A DNA stretch of 64,000 nt from Pedobacter sp. KBW06 (GCF_003852525.1 NZ_QAJL01000001.1:2245268-2309267); one strand, 5' to 3'. Positions 1 through 8,521 are shown, counted from the stretch's first letter. Notes: generated by a model from the letters alone, not told the origin. Program-made: numbers and translations.

Positions 1-267
1 ATGAAAAAGTCAAAAATTAGTGAAGCTCAGATAGTAGCTGCGATCAAAGAACACGAATCAGGAAAAACGGCTGCAGATATCTGCCATGGATTGGGTGTAC
101 ACCAGGCTACCTTTTATAACTGGAAGAAAAAGTACGCAGGGATGGACAGTCAGGAACTTCGCCGACTCAAGGAGCTGGAAGAAGAAAACCGCAGACTGAA
201 ACACATGTATGCAGAATTAGCTCTGGATAATAAGATCTTGAAAGACGTATTGTCAAAAAAGTGGTAA
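1..267 (+). CDS. IS3-family transposase OrfA
   Basis: The 88-residue protein is the DNA-binding subunit of an IS3-type transposase. Residues 1-45 form the helix-turn-helix (KISEAQIVAAIKEHESG, then HQATFYNWKKKYAGM). A leucine-zipper-like coiled coil follows (LKELEEENRRLKHMYAELALDNKILKDVL). The gene ends in an A6G run at 255-261, the usual IS3 slippery site for a -1 frameshift into orfB, and orfB is indeed in the -1 frame. Its start codon is base 1 of the window, so the upstream inverted repeat is outside. Mobility is unlikely because orfB is truncated. Confidence 0.93.
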   Translation: MKKSKISEAQIVAAIKEHESGKTAADICHGLGVHQATFYNWKKKYAGMDSQELRRLKELEEENRRLKHMYAELALDNKILKDVLSKKW

Positions 268-392
268 AGCCCTGCCAGCGAAAGGATATGGCTGCTTATG
301 TGATGTCCCATCATCATACAAGTATTAGCAGGGCTTGCAAGGTGATTTGCTTGCCTAAGTCCATGTATTATTACAAAAAGATCAAAGACGCT
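261..392 (+). pseudogene. IS3 OrfB, 5' fragment only
   Basis: About 44 codons of the IS3 OrfB start are recognisable (RKDMAAYVMSHHHTSISRAC, then the typical ICLPKSMYYYK). The rve integrase core with its DDE residues is missing entirely. At about 386-392 the sequence passes directly into the 5' part of a GDPD gene lying on the other strand. No IS 3' terminus is present, so this is a recombination or deletion scar rather than a clean insertion. Confidence 0.85.
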
Positions 393-550
393 ATACTATT
401 TTCCGGTTTTATCAGGTGGCTTCCACGGTGGGCAATTACGATAAAGCCATTTTTACATTAGGGAAGTGGCGCTAATGTATGCTGTCCAAATGTGATCAAA
501 AAGAAACCATTTAACAGAAGTATCAGTAAGCTTGTTTTATAATTCATCAT
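386..550 (-). pseudogene. GDPD 5' remnant, paralogue of the gene at 15 kb
   Basis: Read on the minus strand from ATGATGAA at 550, this segment aligns without gaps to the first 55 codons of the intact glycerophosphodiester phosphodiesterase at 14443-15282 (constant offset 14732). By eye 43 of 55 residues agree, including the signal peptide end (FGQ..LAPLP) and IVIAHRGSHLIKPENS. Codon 31, CAA in the intact gene, is TAA here. The copy stops at the junction with the IS3 fragment. It is therefore dead both by truncation and by nonsense mutation. Confidence 0.9.
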
Positions 551-562
551 CTAAAATATCCA

Positions 563-610
563 GCGAAATTAACCCCGGCACATGACAGACATATTAACAA
601 AACATTAAAT
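563..610. repeat. Copy of the region upstream of the 23 kb sigma gene
   Basis: These 48 bases match 23313-23360 without gaps at about 40 of 48 positions. In the intact locus that stretch lies directly upstream of the ECF sigma gene. Here it lies 13 bases upstream of the GDPD remnant start. It includes the TTAAC/GTTAA inverted repeat, which is imperfect in this copy. It suggests that an entire paralogous locus once lay here and collapsed by deletion. Confidence 0.75.
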
Positions 611-615
611 ATCCT

Positions 616-667
616 AACCTTGCAGCCACCTCTTCATAATTTTGATCAGCACTCGCATCCACACCTA
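616..667. repeat. Gene-end remnant, diverged direct repeat of 1923-1972
   Basis: On the minus strand this reads GVDASADQNYEEVAARL. The sequence at 1923-1972 reads GGDADDDQNYEEATARR in the same orientation, with about three quarters of bases identical. It looks like the coding end of an unidentified protein. It sits directly after the alpha/beta hydrolase stop codon. Confidence 0.6.
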
Positions 668-668
668 A

Positions 669-1472
669 TCACTTTAATGATTGTAGCATATTGGACAACT
701 CTACAGGCATTGTTATCATGGCATCATGGCCCGTTTTAAGTTCCAGATACTTCCAGTTTTTGCTCTTTTTTGTTTTGTCTGCAAAAGGTTGGATCGCTCT
801 TAGTTCCGGTCCGGTACAGGCAATATAAGTCAGCGGCAAATGATTACCGTAAGGATGCTTTAACTCCAAAGGCTGGCAAAATGTTTTAAATGGCTGATTG
901 GTCAGACGGTCATTTACCCATTTAATATCGGCTAAGTTAGTCACGCCAAAAAAATCACTGGTGAAGAACGGGATACTTAGTCCATTGTCGTAGTCCATTG
1001 ACACCTTAATGAAATATTCCCGGATGTCTTCCGGACTTACATCTAGTGCGCTTTGGCCATTCTCCATAAGCATCGCGTCAAGAAAGACCAGTTTAGACAA
1101 CCGATCCGGCATCCTGTCTGCAACACCTGCTATCACAGCTCCGGCATAGCTATGGCCCACTAAAACTACATTGTGCAAGTCTTCTGTAATCAGGAAATTT
1201 ACAATATCTGTAATATGAGTATTCAGATCGATCTCGTCATTAAATGTATTTTTATGTTCCCCAAGTCCACTCAACGTTGGCGTATAAACAAGGTTTCCTT
1301 TGCTGCGCAATTCCGTGCTTACCCTTTGCCAACACCAGCCACCATGAAAAGCACCATGAACTAAGACAAAAATGGGCTTATTTGACGTAGATTGTGCATT
1401 TATTTCGAAAACTGATAGTAGTAACATTAGTAAGATGAAAAACGACTTTGTACTTTTGATTAATGATTTCAT
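669..1472 (-). CDS. Secreted alpha/beta-fold hydrolase
   Basis: The 267-residue protein has a signal peptide (FFILLMLLLSVFEINAQ, residues 11-27) and an alpha/beta hydrolase fold of the esterase/hydroxynitrile-lyase type. VLVHGAFHGGWCW (about 37-49) supplies the oxyanion loop. GHSYAG places the nucleophile at Ser108, and TGHDAM gives the likely catalytic His249. An ester or amide substrate is inferred and its identity cannot be told. The gene is divergent from an HxlR-type regulator, so it is probably controlled by it; the gap is 84 bases. Remnants of another gene flank the pair on both sides. Confidence 0.85.
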   Translation of the reverse strand: MKSLIKSTKSFFILLMLLLSVFEINAQSTSNKPIFVLVHGAFHGGWCWQRVSTELRSKGNLVYTPTLSGLGEHKNTFNDEIDLNTHITDIVNFLITEDLHNVVLVGHSYAGAVIAGVADRMPDRLSKLVFLDAMLMENGQSALDVSPEDIREYFIKVSMDYDNGLSIPFFTSDFFGVTNLADIKWVNDRLTNQPFKTFCQPLELKHPYGNHLPLTYIACTGPELRAIQPFADKTKKSKNWKYLELKTGHDAMITMPVELSNMLQSLK

Positions 1473-1556
1473 AATATTCTATTTTATGCAAAAGTTGTCA
1501 ATGTCTTTTTACAATTCAATAACTCACCCGAAAGTGAGCAAACCTCAAATCAGAAT

Positions 1557-1916
1557 ATGTCAAGTCAGTTAAAACCCGGGACATCGAACGCCTGTAATAT
1601 TACAGCCTTAAGCCTTGCGTGTGAGGTAAATGATGTATTAAGAGATATTAGCCCACGATGGAAAATGCAGGTACTGCATAAGGTCGCTTCGGGCACAAAA
1701 CAATTCAGCACATTAAAACATGCTTTCCCATCTTTGTCGGATCAGATACTTGGCAAAAGGCTTTCAGAATTAGTTAATGATAAATTAGTTGACAAAATAA
1801 TTCTCAAAGAGAAAGCTCCAAAAAGTATTCATTACATGATAACCGATAAAGGTTTGGAACTACTAAAAATTATTGACGATCTGCATAAATGGGGGCTGAA
1901 ATATTTTTCTGCTTAA
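1557..1916 (+). CDS. HxlR-family transcriptional regulator
   Basis: This 119-residue winged-helix protein has the HxlR pattern: VNDVLRDISPRWKMQVLHKVASG, then FSTLKHAFPSLSDQILGKRLSELVNDKLV, then the wing and ITDKGLELL. It includes an N-terminal cysteine (Cys12, in SNACNI) and Cys22; cysteines serve as redox or electrophile sensors in relatives such as HypR and YodB. It is divergent from the alpha/beta hydrolase. A short inverted repeat, CTCAC-N6-GTGAG at 1523-1538, lies just upstream of its start and may be its operator. Regulation of the hydrolase is inferred from this layout. Confidence 0.88.
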   Translation: MSSQLKPGTSNACNITALSLACEVNDVLRDISPRWKMQVLHKVASGTKQFSTLKHAFPSLSDQILGKRLSELVNDKLVDKIILKEKAPKSIHYMITDKGLELLKIIDDLHKWGLKYFSA

Positions 1917-1922
1917 CCCACG

Positions 1923-1972
1923 CCTTGCAGTCGCCTCTTCGTAATTTTGGTCATCGTCGGCATCACCACCCA
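1923..1972. repeat. Gene-end remnant, diverged direct repeat of 616-667
   Basis: On the minus strand this reads WALGGDADDDQNYEEATARRG, preceded by a stop codon, so it is a fragment of a coding region. A diverged copy lies at 616-667 on the far side of the hydrolase/HxlR pair. I do not recognise the parent protein. Confidence 0.6.
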
Positions 1973-2093
1973 GGGCCCATTAGACAATAACAAGCTGATT
2001 AGGAATTTGAAAATAAAAGGAAATACAAATAAATTTTGATTGCCTCAATAAACGGTGGATTATTCGGTTATTCCTTCTAATAATAATATTCGT

Positions 2094-2110
2094 GTTCACG
2101 TGACGTGAAC
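2094..2110. promoter_or_regulatory. Palindrome GTTCACG-TGA-CGTGAAC
   Basis: This is a perfect 7-base inverted repeat around a 3-base centre. A related half-site, AGTGAACAT, follows about 12 bases on. It resembles a dimeric regulator site, but no adjacent regulated gene is evident. The HxlR gene ends 178 bases upstream and the sigma gene starts 267 bases downstream. Confidence 0.4.
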
Positions 2111-2238
2111 AATCCAATTTAGTGAACATAAATTAAACACCACTAATTATTGCATAAAAGTAAATGAAAAACTAACTGATTATGAATGAACTAACAATCA
2201 GTTTAAAATGCGGAACGCGCAGCCATTGGTCATACTCA

Positions 2239-2267
2239 TCCCAACTTTCGGTGGGAGAAAGTTGGGA
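2239..2267 (+). terminator. Intrinsic terminator-like hairpin
   Basis: A perfect 10-base stem, TCCCAACTTT/AAAGTTGGGA, with a 9-base loop is followed by TATTTTCCTTTT. It is well formed on the plus strand, yet no plus-strand gene ends nearby. The stem start TCCCAAC matches the terminator after the phosphatase gene at 9536. Confidence 0.65.
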
Positions 2268-2376
2268 TATTTTCCTTTTATAAGCCAAGCCATAGTTAAA
2301 CCCAGACAAAACTTCATATATTCATAATGTTGACTTAAAACATCTCCGTTTTAAAGCTGATAATTTTGCACCCACA

Positions 2377-2907
2377 ATGGACAAAGATATTGTATGTGAA
2401 ATAAAGGCAGGATTGCTTCCAGCTTTTAATGAAGCTTATTCCCGCTATCATAAACAAATTTATCAGTTTGTATTTAAGAAAACACAGTCTGAGTATATTG
2501 CTACAGAAGTAGTCCAGCTTTGCTTTATCCGGCTTTGGGAAAAGAAACAATCGTTAAATGAGCATACTGCGTTAAATATCCAGCTCTTTGGAATGGCCCG
2601 CCAGGTGATGATCGATCAACTTAGGAAAGAATCTGCGAGACTGAAATATAACACCAAATCTGATCAGTATCCTTTTACAGACAACCTGATGAAAATGATC
2701 GAAAGCCGCGATATGCTTAAACATTTTGAGCAGGAAATTGAGGCTATGCCACCAATAAGAAAAATGGTATTTAACCTGAGCAGGCAAAATGGGCTCTCCT
2801 ATAAGGAAATAGCTGAGATGCTTGGAATATCCCCAAAAACTGTAGAGAGCCACATCGGCAAGGTCCTCTCCCGCCTTAAACACTACATGTATACGATTTT
2901 GCTATAG
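2377..2907 (+). CDS. ECF RNA polymerase sigma factor (first SusCD locus)
   Basis: The 176-residue protein has sigma region 2 (FNEAYSRYHKQIYQFVFKKT, then VVQLCFIRLWEKKQSL) and region 4 (MPPIRKMVFNLSR, YKEIAEMLGISPKTVESHIGKVLSRLK). It is a Bacteroidota SusC/D-associated ECF sigma factor, expected to be held inactive by the FecR protein encoded next to it and to activate the following susC-susD-phosphatase genes. The start at 2377 puts the usual short region 1 before region 2. The FecR gene follows on the same strand with a 58-base gap. Confidence 0.93.
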   Translation: MDKDIVCEIKAGLLPAFNEAYSRYHKQIYQFVFKKTQSEYIATEVVQLCFIRLWEKKQSLNEHTALNIQLFGMARQVMIDQLRKESARLKYNTKSDQYPFTDNLMKMIESRDMLKHFEQEIEAMPPIRKMVFNLSRQNGLSYKEIAEMLGISPKTVESHIGKVLSRLKHYMYTILL

Positions 2908-2965
2908 CAATATTAAATAATTGTTAAGCCGTAAGGCCAAAGCGCGCGACATACGTAATAACTGT

Positions 2966-3964
2966 ATGAAGCCAAACAAAGGACTAAGACGCAAGCTAAA
3001 CCGCAAGGCGTTCATCCAGGAAAATTTTAGTGATCAGCAATGGGAATCTTTTCATGCTGATGAACCACTGCCACAGGGAAAATCAGAAGAGATGCACCGC
3101 TTTATACTCGGGCAAATCTCTTCAAAACAACAGGTAAGGCTTAGGCTCATCAGGGTAGCGAAGTATCTTTCTGCGGCTGCGATAATTTTAGTAGTCGGAT
3201 TTGCACTATTTATCCGGCCAAAGCACACCGACAACCAGAAGCCGCAGCTTACTGCAAACAACAAGCTTCAGGAAGAGGAGAAAACAAGTCTATGGAAAGA
3301 GGTTTCCAATTCGGGAACTGAAGTCATCAGGTACCATTTACCAGATTCTTCCTTCGTCACCATTTATCCTGCTTCCACCATCAAATTTAAAAAGCAGTTT
3401 GATCAAAAACTCAGAAATGTTTACCTGCAGGGTAAGGCCAGATTCAAGGTGAAACGAGATGCGATGAGGCCTTTTAGCGTGTTCTCGGGTGCATTGAAGA
3501 CAACGGCCCTGGGTACCTCATTCACGATCAATACCCGTGGACATCAGATTTCTGTTAAGCTTCATACCGGAAAAATTGTCGTTGCCGATACCCTGACCAA
3601 ACAGGCACTGGCCTATATTTCCAATGTTGGCACCACATTGCTTTACGACCCATCCCTCAAACTTTCCAGAATTGTCAAACCAGTTGAAACCATCCGTCCC
3701 GCAGCAGAACTACTGAAGAGAGAAGGCAATCTGATCACCATGAAAAATATACCACTGGCAAAGGTCTTGCAACTTTTAACTGAAGCTTACGGTATTAAAG
3801 TGAATTCGAACCAAACGGAGATCAGCAAAATCACTTTCACAGGCAGTGTTGATACGGGTAAAGAAAAACCTGAAGATGTACTCAAATTAATTTGTCTGAT
3901 CAACAACATGACTTTAACCAGCACCTCAGCACAAGAATTCTCTATACAAAAAACTGATAAATAA
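2966..3964 (+). CDS. FecR-family anti-sigma factor (first SusCD locus)
   Basis: The protein has a cytoplasmic N-terminus, one membrane segment (YLSAAAIILVVGFALFI) and a periplasmic FecR domain (TIYPASTIKFKKQF, VYLQGKARFKVKRDAMRPFSVFSG, TTALGTSFTINT). The C-terminal STN-like fold ends at LVICLINNMTLTSTS-type sequence. The start chosen is ATG 2966 (MKPNKGLRRKL); the TTG-initiated extension to 2921 is less likely. It should relay a signal from an outer-membrane SusC to the sigma factor upstream. Oddly, the SusC that follows lacks the STN domain normally needed for this. Confidence 0.9.
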   Translation: MKPNKGLRRKLNRKAFIQENFSDQQWESFHADEPLPQGKSEEMHRFILGQISSKQQVRLRLIRVAKYLSAAAIILVVGFALFIRPKHTDNQKPQLTANNKLQEEEKTSLWKEVSNSGTEVIRYHLPDSSFVTIYPASTIKFKKQFDQKLRNVYLQGKARFKVKRDAMRPFSVFSGALKTTALGTSFTINTRGHQISVKLHTGKIVVADTLTKQALAYISNVGTTLLYDPSLKLSRIVKPVETIRPAAELLKREGNLITMKNIPLAKVLQLLTEAYGIKVNSNQTEISKITFTGSVDTGKEKPEDVLKLICLINNMTLTSTSAQEFSIQKTDK

Positions 3965-3988
3965 AACCAAAGAAGCCAAAAAACCATT

Positions 3989-6979
3989 ATGTATTCAACA
4001 AAATTCAAAATCCTGAAACGTATGTTATGCCTCGGCATCATAGGTTGGGCAGGTCCAATATTTGCACAGGATCTACCTGTCAAGGGAATCGTTTTGGATG
4101 TCTCCGGTCAGGGGATTCCAGGTGCTACGATAAAGGCAGAGAATGAAAAGACCCGCAAGTCATTGGTCACCACATCTTCTGGTAGCGGATTGTTCAGCTT
4201 TGCAAACATCGCTCCAGGCGGTCCATACCGTTTTATCTTCAGTTCCATAGGATATAAAACGGACACGCTCTCTGGTTATACGGTTACCACAGGCCAGCAA
4301 ATTGCACTGAGCATCAAACTTAAGGAACAATCAAACGACCTGCAGGAAGTAACGATTGGATACGGTAAAAGCAAAAGGAATGAAATTACGGGAGCAGTAA
4401 CTTCCGTAAAGGCCGAAGAATTTAACCGTGGTGTGGTGAGTTCGCCAGGACAGTTGCTTCAGGGAAAGGTTGCCGGTCTGAATATCACCAGAAGCGGGAA
4501 CCCAACAGATAAACCTGCGGTTATCCTGCGTGGCCCCTCAAGTTTCAGAGAGGGTGCTCAGGAACCCTTTTATGTGATTGATGGGGTTCCGGGTGCTTCG
4601 ATTGATTTAGTCGCACCAGATGACATCATCAGCATGGAAGTACTGAAAGATGCTTCTTCAACCGCTATTTATGGATCCAGGGCAGCAAATGGTGTCATCA
4701 TGATCAATACTAAAAATTCAGGAAAAGGACTTGGTAAACTTTCCTACAGTGCCTATGCTGCTTCAGAAAGTATTTCTAACAGCATCGACATGGCCAGCGG
4801 AGACGAATTGAGAACCTATTTAAAAGACAATGGAAAAACATTGGATAAAATCAGCGATGATGGCAGCAATACGGATTGGCTAAAAGAGGTGACCAGAACA
4901 GGTTTCTCCCAAAACCACAACCTCAACTTTAACGGAGGAGGCGAAAACTCATCTTACGGAGCAAGTCTTAACTATTTTGACAATCAGGGAATCATTAAGA
5001 CATCGGGATTGGAGCGCTTTATCGCAAGAGCAAATATGGAGCAGCGTCTGCTCAACAACCGCCTGAAGTTAAACCTCAACCTGACCAACAGCAATACCGT
5101 TAACGAAAGGATCGCCAGCCAGGTTTACAATAATATGTTCACTTACCTGCCCACTGTTGGCGTAAGAAAGGCCGATGGCAGTTTTTCCGAAGACCCATCC
5201 AGAACCACTGGAACCGGTGGATACTACAATCCGGTAGCACTGTTACAAAACAATAAATTTCAGGGAAAAACCAACCTCTACCTCATCAATGGTGCCGCGA
5301 AAGCAAACATTATTGATGGACTTGACTTCAATGCGATGGTATCCATCCAAAACGAACAGATCAACGAAAATCTGTATAACAATAGATTTTCTATGCTGAA
5401 GCAGGGATTTAATGGCTATGCAGAGCGTTCATCTGTAAAAAACACACAAAAGGTTTTTGAAGGATATTTTAATTATGATAAGGTTTTTGGGGATCATGGG
5501 CTAAAACTACTAGCCGGTTACTCCTGGCAGGAAAACCGCAACGGCGATGGCTTCCAGACTTCCGGACAAAACTTTGTTTCAGATGATCTTTTGTGGAACA
5601 ATCTGGGATTAGGTAACGGAAACGGATCTAGTGTTGTGAATTATGGCAATACTTACATCTCCACGCTTCGTTTGATCTCCTTTTATGGAAGAGCCATCTA
5701 CGATTACAAAGGAAAATATCTGTTACAGGCAACGATTCGCCGTGATGGCTCATCGGCCTTTGGAATTAACAACAGATGGGGAATGTTTCCTTCTGTTTCT
5801 GCGGGATGGAACATAGACCGCGAAGCATTTATGGAAAATGTATCTTTCGTTGATCAGCTTAAGCTCCGTGCCGGTTATGGTGTTTCAGGAAATTCAATTG
5901 GGTTTGATGCCTACACTGCCAAACTGGTTTACGGTGCACAGAACGGAGCGTATTTTTATTCCAATGGAAAATGGCTGACCGCAATTGGTCCTACACAAAA
6001 TGACAACCCAAACCTGAAATGGGAACGTACAGCTACATTGAATATCGGTGTAGACTTCAGTCTCTTTAAAAACAAACTTTCCGGGTCAATTGAGGTATAC
6101 AATAAGAAAACTACAGACCTTATTGCCCCCTATTCGGTGTCAACTACCCAATATCCGTTCAATGTGTTAACAGCCAATGTTGGCGCGATGACCAATAAGG
6201 GTATCGAATTTACGCTGAACAGCACTATTGTTAAAACTGAAGATTTTAGCTGGAACACAGCAATTAACTTATCACACAACAAAAATGAGATCACTTCTAT
6301 TTCTAATGATCTTTTCCAGGCAAATGAATTTTATACCGCTAATGTGGGTGGCAGAGGGCAGTCGGGAGCGCTGGGTTATCAGGTGATTAAAGAAGGTCTT
6401 CCCCTTGGATCATTTTACTTACTGAAGTATGCGGGTAAAGATGCCAACGGGAAATCAATGTTCTATGACAAAAATGGAAACGCTTCTACAGCAAACACAG
6501 GATTTGAACATTTCAGTGCAACGGGTTCTGCGCAACCAAAAGTATTATATGGCTGGAACAATACGTTCAGGTACAAACAGTTCGATTTTAATTTCTTCAT
6601 CCGCGGGGTTTACGGAAATAAAATTCTTAATGCGACCCTGGCCGATATGAACGCCCCGATTTATGCATTTCAAACCAACATCGCAAAAGTCACTTTAACC
6701 GAATCGATCGGCGATGATAAAGCTCAGTTTGTGTCAGATCGTTATCTGGAAAGCGGCTCCTACCTCCGTCTCGACAATGCGACTCTGGGTTATACTTTCA
6801 AAATAAAAGGCAGCAGAACATTGAGGCTTTATGCTTCAGGTAATAACCTTTTTATCATTACCAAGTACAAAGGTGTAGATCCAGAGATCAATATGGCAGG
6901 TCAGACGCCTGGCATCGATTACCGCAATTTCTATCCTAAAACACGCTCTGCGATTTTTGGGCTAAACTTCAATCTATAA
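3989..6979 (+). CDS. SusC/RagA-family TonB-dependent receptor without STN domain
   Basis: This 996-residue outer-membrane transporter has a signal peptide ending IFAQ, a carboxypeptidase-regulatory-like domain (VKGIVLDVSGQGIPGATIKA), a TonB-box-like EVTIGYG near residue 120, a plug (LLQGKVAGLNITRSGNP, YVIDGVPG, LKDASSTAIYGSRAANGVIMI), and a beta barrel ending FGLNFNL. It pairs with the SusD protein that follows to import a bound nutrient through the outer membrane using TonB. It starts directly with the carboxypeptidase-like domain and has no N-terminal secretin/STN domain, unlike the receptors at 18 kb and 27 kb. Its substrate is inferred from the phosphatase downstream to be a phosphate ester. 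Confidence 0.95.
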   Translation: MYSTKFKILKRMLCLGIIGWAGPIFAQDLPVKGIVLDVSGQGIPGATIKAENEKTRKSLVTTSSGSGLFSFANIAPGGPYRFIFSSIGYKTDTLSGYTVTTGQQIALSIKLKEQSNDLQEVTIGYGKSKRNEITGAVTSVKAEEFNRGVVSSPGQLLQGKVAGLNITRSGNPTDKPAVILRGPSSFREGAQEPFYVIDGVPGASIDLVAPDDIISMEVLKDASSTAIYGSRAANGVIMINTKNSGKGLGKLSYSAYAASESISNSIDMASGDELRTYLKDNGKTLDKISDDGSNTDWLKEVTRTGFSQNHNLNFNGGGENSSYGASLNYFDNQGIIKTSGLERFIARANMEQRLLNNRLKLNLNLTNSNTVNERIASQVYNNMFTYLPTVGVRKADGSFSEDPSRTTGTGGYYNPVALLQNNKFQGKTNLYLINGAAKANIIDGLDFNAMVSIQNEQINENLYNNRFSMLKQGFNGYAERSSVKNTQKVFEGYFNYDKVFGDHGLKLLAGYSWQENRNGDGFQTSGQNFVSDDLLWNNLGLGNGNGSSVVNYGNTYISTLRLISFYGRAIYDYKGKYLLQATIRRDGSSAFGINNRWGMFPSVSAGWNIDREAFMENVSFVDQLKLRAGYGVSGNSIGFDAYTAKLVYGAQNGAYFYSNGKWLTAIGPTQNDNPNLKWERTATLNIGVDFSLFKNKLSGSIEVYNKKTTDLIAPYSVSTTQYPFNVLTANVGAMTNKGIEFTLNSTIVKTEDFSWNTAINLSHNKNEITSISNDLFQANEFYTANVGGRGQSGALGYQVIKEGLPLGSFYLLKYAGKDANGKSMFYDKNGNASTANTGFEHFSATGSAQPKVLYGWNNTFRYKQFDFNFFIRGVYGNKILNATLADMNAPIYAFQTNIAKVTLTESIGDDKAQFVSDRYLESGSYLRLDNATLGYTFKIKGSRTLRLYASGNNLFIITKYKGVDPEINMAGQTPGIDYRNFYPKTRSAIFGLNFNL

Positions 6980-6999
6980 CATTCTATAAAAAAGAGAAA

Positions 7000-8520
7000 A
7001 TGAAAAGATATATAACAGCGGTAGCCCTGGCGGCTTTGACTTTAGGAAGCTGTACAAAACTGGATGTTGATGTAGAATCGCAATTAACAAAAGAAAACTT
7101 TCCGGCAACACCCGATGCCTATGTGGCTGCAACAGGTCCCGTTTATCAAAAATTTAATTCGGGCTTCGGTGTCGATATATGGAGGATGTACGAACTGACA
7201 ACTGACGAAGCCATCATTACCGCACGAAACGGAGGCTATTATGATCAGGGAAGGTATCAGACCCTGCACAAACACAACTGGTTACCGGATCATCCGATCA
7301 TTCTAAGTGCATGGCAATGGGGATATGCCGGAATAAGCGACTGTAACCGGGTAATCGATCTGTTTGATAAATCAGCGGATAGTCCTACAAAAACGCAGTT
7401 TTTAAGTGAAATACGTGCCATGCGCGCCTTGTATTATTTTTATGTGATGGACATGTTTGGCAATGTTCCAATTACCAGTTTTGGAACGGCAGAAAGTCCG
7501 AAGCAATCTACCCGTGCAGAAGTATTTGCATACATAGAGAAAGAGTTACTTGCGGTAGCTGAGGGCTTATCTTCGCCCAAAACGATTACTACAGAATCCT
7601 ACGGCCGCCCAACGAAATGGATGGCCTATGCGTTATTGCAAAAACTGTACATCAATGCGGAACATTACATCGGAAAGCCCATGTATGCTGAATCCATTAC
7701 CTATGGTGATAAAATTATTAACGGATCATCGATGGCACTGGTTAGCGACTACAACACACTCTTTTCGCCAACTAACGGACCAAACAGTGAAACCATTTTT
7801 GCTGCGATATACGATCCCAATTATTCGGGAGGTAATGCAATTACCCGTTTTACACTTCACAGTGCACTAAGGGCCAAGTATAATCTCCCTTTTAGCCCAA
7901 GTAATGCACAGTGTACCCTAAAGGAGTTTTATGATACTTTTAACCTGCCGGGAGACATCAGAAATACGACCTGGCTGGCGGGGAAACAGTTTCTTGCTGA
8001 TGGAACTACTAAAATCCTAAATGGTTCGGCCCAACTTGATTTTACACCAGAGATCGTACTTACCAACACGGAAACTATGGATGTTGGCCCGGAAGTAAAC
8101 GGGATATCCAGAGGTGTCAGATCCATCAAATTCTATCCTGATCCGAATACCAATAGCGGCACCAGATTCCAGGGCAATGACATGCCGATTTTCAGGCTTG
8201 CCGATGTATACCTGTTAAAAGCAGAGGCTTTATTGAGAACCGGTGGATCCATGACTGACGCAGTTGGGCTGGTAAATAAGGTTCGTGTTCGCGCGAAAGC
8301 CGGGGAAATTACCACCATTACCCTCGATGACATTCTGGAGGAAAGAGGACGAGAGATTGCCTGGGAAGGATGGCGCCGCAATGATTTAATCCGCTTCGGA
8401 AAGTACCAGGGCAAATGGGGTTTCAAAGCAGGCAATGAAGGTGCTTCCAGAGATATTTTTCCGATTCCGGCCACGGAACTGGTACTGAATAAAAACCTGA
8501 AACAAAATACCGGCTATTAA
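7000..8520 (+). CDS. SusD/RagB-family lipoprotein
   Basis: The 506-residue surface lipoprotein has lipobox LGSC (residues 15-18). The helical TPR-like SusD fold is visible in FLSEIRAMRALYYFYVMDMFGNVPI and LADVYLLKAEALLRTGG. The C-terminus is characteristic (EERGREIAWEGWRRNDLIRFGK, IFPIPATELVLNKNLKQNTGY). It forms the lid of the SusC transporter encoded 20 bases upstream. The phosphatase gene begins one base after its stop, so the two are surely co-transcribed. Confidence 0.95.
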   Translation: MKRYITAVALAALTLGSCTKLDVDVESQLTKENFPATPDAYVAATGPVYQKFNSGFGVDIWRMYELTTDEAIITARNGGYYDQGRYQTLHKHNWLPDHPIILSAWQWGYAGISDCNRVIDLFDKSADSPTKTQFLSEIRAMRALYYFYVMDMFGNVPITSFGTAESPKQSTRAEVFAYIEKELLAVAEGLSSPKTITTESYGRPTKWMAYALLQKLYINAEHYIGKPMYAESITYGDKIINGSSMALVSDYNTLFSPTNGPNSETIFAAIYDPNYSGGNAITRFTLHSALRAKYNLPFSPSNAQCTLKEFYDTFNLPGDIRNTTWLAGKQFLADGTTKILNGSAQLDFTPEIVLTNTETMDVGPEVNGISRGVRSIKFYPDPNTNSGTRFQGNDMPIFRLADVYLLKAEALLRTGGSMTDAVGLVNKVRVRAKAGEITTITLDDILEERGREIAWEGWRRNDLIRFGKYQGKWGFKAGNEGASRDIFPIPATELVLNKNLKQNTGY

Positions 8521-8521
8521 C

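Larger units (their letters stand above)
1..392 (+). mobile_element. Truncated IS3-family insertion sequence
   Basis: This is the left part of an IS3 element: complete orfA, frameshift site, and the first ~130 bases of orfB. The right half and terminal repeat are absent, replaced by GDPD pseudogene sequence. The left end lies before the window. Confidence 0.8.
1917..2376. other. Intergenic region with remnant, palindrome and orphan terminator
   Basis: No convincing gene is seen in these 460 bases. They contain the gene-end remnant (1923-1972), a 17-base palindrome (2094-2110) and a strong terminator-like hairpin (2239-2267), which has no coding sequence upstream closer than 1916. An unannotated small RNA ending at 2280 is possible but unproven. 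Confidence 0.5.

Noticed and set aside
1..392. IS3 element as an active transposon
   Set aside because: OrfB lacks its catalytic core and no right end is present.
2361..2368. TAATTTTG box before the first sigma gene
   Set aside because: It lies only 8 bases from the start codon and has no TTTG at 19-21 bases upstream, so it is not convincing as a promoter.
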